Assembly (NCBI GenBank): GCA_022865685.1
Contig: JALHUB010000099.1
Span: forward strand, 1-10,732
Reading direction: 5' to 3'
Origin: Dehalococcoidia bacterium
Lineage (GTDB): Bacteria; Chloroflexota; Dehalococcoidia; DSTF01; JALHUB01
Length of the DNA stretch: 10,732 bases
Part shown: positions 6,885-10,732 of the stretch, in pieces
Position numbering within the stretch: position 1 is the first letter of the stretch
Layout of the letters: the number at the start of each line of letters is the position of its first letter
Program-made: the position numbers and the translations under genes
Notes under the pieces: model-generated
Databases searched by the model: none
What the model was told of the DNA's origin: nothing
The model's input: only the letters and a program-made list of their open reading frames with translations

Positions 6885-7610
6885 ATGAAGAAGAACCGGA
6901 ACGAGATGATTGTCGATCATCTGCCACTGGTCGCGTTCGTGGTCAACCGCATGCCCAGTGAAGGCGCCGGCGCCGTGGGCATCGATAGAGACGATGCCAT
7001 CAGCTATGGCGTCGAGGGACTGATCCACGCGGTGGATGCCTTCGACCCCGACCGCGGCACCACCTTCGCCAGTTTCGCCATCCAGCGCATTCGCGGCTCG
7101 ATTCTCGACGCCGTGCGAAAGCAGGACCCGCTGCCTCGCTCGCTGCGAAAGAACGCCAAGGAGATAGAGCAGGCGTCGCAGGAGCTGGCGGTGCAGTTGG
7201 GGCGCTGGCCCACACACAAGGAGATAGCGTTCAAGTTGGGGATCCCCCTATCGCGGCTCCAGCACCTGCTCGGCCGGGCAAGCTCGCGTCTGGTCTCGCT
7301 AGAGTATTCGCTGGAGGACCGCCCCAATTACGGCGGTAATCACGCCTGGGACCCCGTCGACGACGACGTCCTGTCGGACCCGGCGCGCGCCGCCGAGCGA
7401 CGGGCGACCATCGGCCATCTGTCGCGTGCTGTGGGCTCTCTCTGCGACCGCGACAAGGCGATTCTGCACTTGCGCTACGAGGAATGCCAGCCGTTCCACG
7501 AGATAGGCCGTGCTCTTGGCCTGTCGGAGTCGAGGGTGTGTCAGCTCCACAAGCGCATCATCAGCTTCCTGCGAAGGGAGCTTCTGCCCCAGTTGGAGGA
7601 GGCGGCGTAG
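6885..7610 (+). CDS. FliA/WhiG-type alternative RNA polymerase sigma factor
   Basis: Sigma-70 family group 3 protein, 241 residues. Region 2 is clear (LPLVAFVVNRMP, then YGVEGLIHAVDAFDP and TTFASFAIQRIRGSILDAVR), ending in the PRSLR motif typical of FliA/WhiG. Region 3 follows (KEIEQASQELAVQLGRWPTHKEIA, about residues 91-130). Region 4 has a helix-turn-helix (CDRDKAILHLRYEECQPFHEIGRALGLSESRVCQLHKRI, in two pieces, about 185-230). ATG 6885 is chosen because GGAG lies 8 bases upstream and the following residues align with the sigma start. An in-frame ATG at 6801 lies at the foot of the terminator and is rejected. Expression is probably controlled by the upstream c-di-GMP riboswitch. The regulon (motility, pili, development or other) cannot be told; no flagellar gene is in view. 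Its relation to WhiG is interesting because WhiG activity in Streptomyces is itself governed by c-di-GMP through RsiG. Confidence 0.93.
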   Translation: MKKNRNEMIVDHLPLVAFVVNRMPSEGAGAVGIDRDDAISYGVEGLIHAVDAFDPDRGTTFASFAIQRIRGSILDAVRKQDPLPRSLRKNAKEIEQASQELAVQLGRWPTHKEIAFKLGIPLSRLQHLLGRASSRLVSLEYSLEDRPNYGGNHAWDPVDDDVLSDPARAAERRATIGHLSRAVGSLCDRDKAILHLRYEECQPFHEIGRALGLSESRVCQLHKRIISFLRRELLPQLEEAA

Positions 7611-7846
7611 CCGGATTTGGGAGGCGGAGATTCGAATTCGCGACTCCTTCGCGCCATTGCAGGCTGTCCGTGCCCGCGAAGCTGCCGATAATACTCGGGA
7701 GAAGCATGTTTATGCCTGTCTTGGCTTCAGTTCGCCATCTGCTCCGCGGTCGTGTCGTCGACGAGACGGACAGGCCGGCGGCGAGAGATTGTCTTTCTAA
7801 CGGCATCAGCAAGCGCCAGGCGTGGAGTTCCTAGCGGGTATATGTC
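7611..7846 (+). other. Intergenic spacer between sigma and HD-GYP genes
   Basis: 236 bases with no convincing gene. It carries the GCCGATAA element noted separately and a 10-bp palindrome TCGTCGACGA near 7755-7764. I found no intrinsic terminator, so read-through from the sigma gene is possible. Confidence 0.4.
7684..7691 (+). promoter_or_regulatory. Possible sigma-28-type -10 element
   Basis: GCCGATAA is an exact match to the -10 consensus of FliA/WhiG sigma factors and lies 155 bases before the HD-GYP gene, directly after the sigma gene. The usual TAAA at -35, about 15 bases upstream, is absent, so this is only suggestive. If used, the neighbouring sigma factor would switch on the HD-GYP gene. 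Confidence 0.25.
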
Positions 7847-9334
7847 ATGCAAGACATGATAGAGCAGCCGAACGAAGAAAACGGCGAGTCGACCGGGCGG
7901 CCGCCGCTGGTGCTGGTGCGCCCAGGGATCGGTCCCGCAGCCCGCGCTGAGGCACGCGGGCCCAGCGCTCCTCTCGCATCGCCGCCACTGCCGCGGAGTG
8001 CCAAGGCGCTATCTGTCTGCATCTTCCTGGTGGGATTGGCCGTGGTGGCCTTCTATGCACGGCAACTGCCGCACTCCGGCCTGGTAGGGCTAGTATTATT
8101 AGGGCTGATGGCCGCGGCCTCCGAACGGCTGAGCATAATCGCGTATCGCGAAGCGTGGGTATCCATAAGCTTCGTTTGCCTCTTCGCGATAGCTGCGCTC
8201 TACGGGCCAGCAGGCATCGCCGTGGCTACACCACTCGCAGTCCTGAGTCTTCACTTCCCGCGGCGCATGCTCCCCTACCGCTTGATGTTCAACTCGGGCA
8301 ACTCCGTGCTGGCGGATGTCTCATCGGCTGTCATTCTCATCTCCGTCATCGGTGACAAATCTGAGATCGCGATCTCCGCCAAGGTCGTTCTTGCCGCCCT
8401 TGCGGCCGCAGCCGCCAACTACGGTGTCAGAGCAGTCCTTGTCTCCAGCGTGACCGGGTTCGCGACGCGACAAGCACCCTGGACGGTCTGGCGCGAGCAG
8501 GGGCAGTGGCTCTTTCCCCACTACGTTGTTTTCGGTTTCCTGGGTCTTGCCCTAGCCGTGGCCTATCAACAGATCGGAGTCACCGGCCTTCTGGCTTTCG
8601 CCGCGCCGCCACTCATGATGCGCCTGGCGATGAAGCAGTACGTCGATCAGACCACACGCAGCGTGGCGATACTGAAGCGGAAGAACGAACAGCTTCACAA
8701 GGCGAACAGGGAAATCCTGGCCATGACCGAAAGGCTCAAGGAGACGTACGATGCTACGCTGGAGGCGCTCGCCGCCGCCCTGGATGCGCGCGACAGCGAG
8801 ACCGGCGGCCATTCCAGCCGCGTGACCGTCTACACCATGGACATGGCGCGGGAGCTCGGAGTGACGGAGAACAGCGACGAATGGCTGGACATCGAGAGGG
8901 CATCGCTGCTGCACGATGTGGGCAAGATCGGTGTATCGGACGCGATCCTCAACAAACCCGGCCCGCTGACATCCGAGGAATGGCAGCAGATGCGCAAGCA
9001 TCCCGCCATTGGCTACGAGATGCTGAAGGACGTGAAGTTCCTCTCCACGGCGGCCGACATTGTCTACTCGCACCACGAGCGCTACGACGGCAAGGGCTAT
9101 CCCACGGGGCTGAAAGGCGAGGACGCCCCTCTCGGCGCGCGGATATTCGCGGTGGCGGACGCCTTCGACGCCATGACGTCAAACCGACCTTATCGTCGCG
9201 CCCTTGCGGTTGACAAGGCGTGCGAAGAGATAACGAGCAACTCGGGGACGCAGTTCGACCCGAGCGTCGTGGAAGCGTTTCTCCACTGTCTACCTGAATG
9301 GTCGGCGGGCTTGAGGGAGAGAGTAGCCGCCTAG
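7847..9334 (+). CDS. Membrane-anchored HD-GYP domain protein, predicted c-di-GMP phosphodiesterase
   Basis: Predicted to hydrolyse cyclic di-GMP in the cytoplasm from a membrane anchor; 495 residues. Residues 1-45 are a Pro/Ala-rich soluble tail. About 46-260 contain six to eight hydrophobic segments (for example SVCIFLVGLAVVAFYA, GLVGLVLLGLMAAA, VVFGFLGLALAVAY), probably a sensory membrane domain. A charged, probably coiled linker follows (about 265-300). The C-terminal HD-GYP domain has the early HSSRV histidine, the metal-binding HD pair H356-D357 in LLHDVGKIG, and H409-H410-E411 to G417-Y418-P419 (HHERYDGKGYP), the full HD-GYP signature. All expected metal ligands that I can locate are present, so activity is likely. 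The ATG at 7847 has only a weak ribosome binding site; ATG at 7856 is an alternative. The gene follows the riboswitch-controlled sigma gene by 236 bases on the same strand, with no clear terminator between. Confidence 0.92.
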   Translation: MQDMIEQPNEENGESTGRPPLVLVRPGIGPAARAEARGPSAPLASPPLPRSAKALSVCIFLVGLAVVAFYARQLPHSGLVGLVLLGLMAAASERLSIIAYREAWVSISFVCLFAIAALYGPAGIAVATPLAVLSLHFPRRMLPYRLMFNSGNSVLADVSSAVILISVIGDKSEIAISAKVVLAALAAAAANYGVRAVLVSSVTGFATRQAPWTVWREQGQWLFPHYVVFGFLGLALAVAYQQIGVTGLLAFAAPPLMMRLAMKQYVDQTTRSVAILKRKNEQLHKANREILAMTERLKETYDATLEALAAALDARDSETGGHSSRVTVYTMDMARELGVTENSDEWLDIERASLLHDVGKIGVSDAILNKPGPLTSEEWQQMRKHPAIGYEMLKDVKFLSTAADIVYSHHERYDGKGYPTGLKGEDAPLGARIFAVADAFDAMTSNRPYRRALAVDKACEEITSNSGTQFDPSVVEAFLHCLPEWSAGLRERVAA

Positions 9335-9556
9335 CCGGCCACGCCGAAAGCCAGTCACTTGAGTCTTGCTGAGGCGAGGAAGAGAGGAGAATCGAAGCCC
9401 CAGGGTGACCGCTGGTCTGGCTGGACCGACGCGGATCGCCCGGAGGCTGCAGACGGTCGGCGATATTGAGTCGCTATCCTACTTCTCGATCGGACTCCCC
9501 TTCTTGCAGGAGGGCGGGAATCCGACTTCAGCCAACAATCTCTTGTGGCGTCCCTC

Positions 9557-9580
9557 CTAGAACCAGTGGTACTTTTTCAT
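9557..9580 (-). CDS. Seven-codon open frame with perfect Shine-Dalgarno (possible leader peptide)
   Basis: ATG AAA AAG TAC CAC TGG TTC TAG encodes MKKYHWF. AGGAGG (9586-9591) lies 6 bases upstream of the ATG with ideal spacing, and a near-consensus promoter on the same strand lies about 100 bases upstream. A second AGGAGG overlaps the stop region (9553-9558), but no good start codon follows at normal spacing. Reading on through the TAG in frame gives only 25 more codons before the next stop. It could be a leader peptide, a tiny protein, or the start of a decayed gene; nothing recognisable follows. Confidence 0.3.
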   Translation of the reverse strand: MKKYHWF

Positions 9581-9657
9581 GGTTCGCCTCCTGGCGGTGC
9601 CCGGCACATGCTGGTGCCGAACCAGATATGGGTCCTTCCTCCCTACTCGCCTCAACA

Positions 9658-9679
9658 ACATACCGACCCGTCGGTATGT
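9658..9679. promoter_or_regulatory. Palindromic TetR-type operator
   Basis: ACATACCGAC-CC-GTCGGTATGT: perfect 10-base arms around a 2-base centre. The half-site TACCGAC...GTCGGTA is of a form common among TetR-family operators. It lies 131 bases upstream of the second tetR gene and directly abuts the -10 element of a leftward promoter, so a bound dimer would cover the transcription start. The likely ligand is the TetR protein encoded at 9810-10343. Confidence 0.7.
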
Positions 9680-9707
9680 ATTATGACATGCAATCCCTGA
9701 TTGTCAA
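9680..9707 (-). promoter_or_regulatory. Leftward sigma-70-type promoter overlapping the operator
   Basis: Read on the minus strand, TTGACA (9702-9707, perfect -35), a 16-base spacer, and CATAAT (9680-9685, 5 of 6 to the -10 consensus). The expected start is near 9672-9675, inside the palindrome at 9658-9679, an arrangement suited to repression. No gene of normal size lies downstream on this strand before the HD-GYP gene end. Confidence 0.6.
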
Positions 9708-9809
9708 GTCCAAGCAGAATCTAGCTAACGTAAGCGACTGGCGCTGACGCCACCAGGAACAGAGACAGGGGCTGAGTGAGACCGCCTCAAAGGTCGATAA
9801 CCCTTAGGA

Positions 9810-10343
9810 ATGAAGAGTCTCTCGAGGCATCGGCGGGGCCGGGCGGCGCGGGCCGCTCTTATGAGAGCGGCACTTGCCGTGTTCTCGCGCAAGGGGGTCG
9901 AGGACACGAGTGTCGATGAGATCTGTCTGGCGGCCGGCTACTCCAAGGGCGGTTTCTACTTCCACTTTCGTGGCAAGGACGACATCCTAGCCCAGATTCT
10001 GCAAAACGATATCGATGTCACTGGCGCGGGACGGCTGGATGCTTTTGCGGTTGAGCTGTGGGCTGGGGCTGGACGTAACGAAACCCTGAGAGAGCGGCTC
10101 GCTCAACGCTATGACGCGCGTCGCCGAAGCTTGCTCGATGATGCGCTTGCCTGCGGCCAGGACCCGAAGAGCGCGCCGTGGATGCTCGATCTGCTCCTGC
10201 TGCTTGACACAGGCATGGGCGTTCAGCAGCGGTTCTCTTCGTTCACCATCGACGAGACGCAGGACTTCATCGACTCGCTGCTGGTAACACTGACGTCGCC
10301 CACGACCGGGCTGGCGGCGCGTGGGCGACGGGCTGCGTCCTGA
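9810..10343 (+). CDS. TetR/AcrR-family transcriptional regulator (second copy)
   Basis: Repressor of 177 residues. The HTH domain is at about residues 13-62: RAALAVFSRKGVEDTSVDEI, then CLAAGYSKGGFYFHFRGKDDIL, the classic TetR turn (YFHF followed by K-D-D-I). The ligand-binding part is short and unrecognised; the last 15 residues are Arg/Ala/Gly rich. The ATG at 9810 is the most upstream possible start (an in-frame TAA ends at 9800), but its AGGA touches the ATG directly. An internal ATG at 9861 would remove the basic N-terminal arm, so 9810 is preferred with reserve. It probably binds the palindrome at 9658-9679. Its HTH is close to that of the TetR at 5579-6250, whereas the C-terminal parts differ, so they may be diverged paralogues. 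Confidence 0.88.
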   Translation: MKSLSRHRRGRAARAALMRAALAVFSRKGVEDTSVDEICLAAGYSKGGFYFHFRGKDDILAQILQNDIDVTGAGRLDAFAVELWAGAGRNETLRERLAQRYDARRRSLLDDALACGQDPKSAPWMLDLLLLLDTGMGVQQRFSSFTIDETQDFIDSLLVTLTSPTTGLAARGRRAAS

Positions 10344-10413
10344 GTCGTGTGAGCGACGGCAGCAATTGTCTGGCGCGAGAGGTACGGTAGGGATCGAGGG
10401 ACTGACGCTGCTG

Positions 10414-10732
10414 CTAGCCGATGCCGCTGGTCCAGCGCTCGCGGCGACGGTCTCGCTCCTCTTTCGCGGCGTCGAGACTGTGGCGCGCCTGCGAGAGCAA
10501 ATCGAGGGGGTTGGTATCGCCCTTTTGCGCGGATGCGATTCCTGAACAGACGCCTACCCAGAGTGTAATGGCCTGTCCTTCGACGTTCACGGTCACCGGC
10601 TTGCGGGTGACGAAGCGTTCCAGCCGCCGAAGGAAGCGCGCGGCGTCCTCCTCACCGCATTCGAGCAAGATCAGCGCAAACTCGTCGTCGCCGAGGCGCA
10701 CTGCGACGTCGGATGCGCGCTTGGTCATCTCA
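10414..10732 (-). CDS. GGDEF-domain protein, C-terminal part (5' end outside window)
   Basis: C-terminal half of a GGDEF (diguanylate cyclase-type) domain. The frame is open to the window edge, and the ATG at 10728 falls inside the domain, so the gene continues beyond. Visible is RASDVAVRLGDDEFALIL. RASD is the RxxD inhibitory site, five residues before the signature. The signature itself reads GDDEF in place of GGDEF/GGEEF. The later strand is ITLWVGVCSGIAS where cyclases usually have a VTVSIGVA-like sequence, and the domain ends with LLSQARHSLDAAKE, as expected. Replacement of the second Gly by Asp may weaken or abolish cyclase activity while leaving c-di-GMP binding at the I-site; this is inference. 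It is convergent with the second tetR, with 70 bases between them and no terminator seen. Confidence 0.85.
   Translation of the reverse strand, partial: EMTKRASDVAVRLGDDEFALILLECGEEDAARFLRRLERFVTRKPVTVNVEGQAITLWVGVCSGIASAQKGDTNPLDLLSQARHSLDAAKEERDRRRERWTSGIG

Larger units (their letters stand above)
9335..9809. other. Gene-poor regulatory stretch between HD-GYP and second tetR
   Basis: About 475 bases. Open frames here show no family resemblance and lack ribosome binding sites, apart from the 7-codon frame at 9557-9580. The right half holds a leftward promoter, a TetR-type palindrome and small hairpins (CGGCAC/GTGCCG around 9602-9619; TGGCG/CGCCA at 9739-9752). A transcript from the leftward promoter would run toward the 3' end of the HD-GYP gene, and I see no terminator stopping it before 9334. 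Confidence 0.5.

Noticed and set aside
7620..7650. TTCGAAT-containing stretch resembling a tRNA T-loop
   Set aside because: The flanking bases do not form the 5-bp T-stem on either strand, and no other tRNA arm is present.
8506..9213. 235-codon plus-strand frame within the HD-GYP gene
   Set aside because: It is a frame shadow; the HD-GYP frame carries all the catalytic motifs.
9466..9747. 93-codon plus-strand frame before the second tetR
   Set aside because: No ribosome binding site, no family resemblance, and it runs through the operator and promoter signals.
9793..9800. GTCGATAA as a sigma-28 -10 box before the second tetR
   Set aside because: It has one mismatch, no -35 partner, and lies too close to the start codon to be convincing.
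1..10732. CRISPR array, rRNA or prophage genes
   Set aside because: No regularly spaced repeats, no rRNA-like segments and no phage structural or integrase genes were seen on either strand.

Overview
The window is GC-rich bacterial DNA with short intergenic gaps, one island of clearly AT-richer sequence, and a strong cyclic di-GMP theme. The protein set is a GlcDEF oxidase, a FliA/WhiG-type sigma factor, a multi-pass membrane HD-GYP protein, two TetR regulators and a GGDEF domain. It would fit an environmental Chloroflexota (Dehalococcoidia-like) or actinobacterial-like genome. That placement is only a guess, because there is no rRNA or other phylogenetic marker.

Left part (1-3780, + strand): a tightly packed glycolate oxidase operon, glcD (5' end outside the window), glcE and glcF. 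The glcD stop overlaps the glcE start as ATGA, and glcE and glcF are 3 bases apart. Together they encode a FAD/Fe-S dehydrogenase that oxidises glycolate, or a related 2-hydroxyacid, and passes electrons to the respiratory chain.

Middle left (3777-6250, - strand): a TetR-family regulator, then the two ends of a single bifunctional aminoglycoside-phosphotransferase-like/ATP-binding (COG2187/COG0645-type) protein. About 1 kb of AT-rich DNA sits between the two ends and carries one intact PfkB-family sugar/nucleoside kinase. The foreign kinase appears to have replaced the middle of the resident gene, leaving an N-terminal and a C-terminal stub in the original order and orientation.

Middle (6251-9334, + strand): a class I cyclic di-GMP (GEMM-I) riboswitch, an extra hairpin, a strong intrinsic terminator, then a FliA/WhiG-type sigma factor gene and a membrane-anchored HD-GYP protein, predicted to be a c-di-GMP phosphodiesterase. 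This is the most interesting system here. A c-di-GMP-sensing RNA appears to gate production of an alternative sigma factor, and the adjacent gene probably degrades the same second messenger.

Right part (9335-10732): about 475 bases without a convincing protein gene but with good regulatory signals. These are a near-consensus leftward promoter abutting a 22-bp TetR-type palindrome, and a perfect Shine-Dalgarno in front of a 7-codon open frame. Then come a second TetR gene (+) and, convergent with it, the C-terminal part of a GGDEF-domain protein (-) running off the window, with an intact RxxD inhibitory site but a GDDEF signature.
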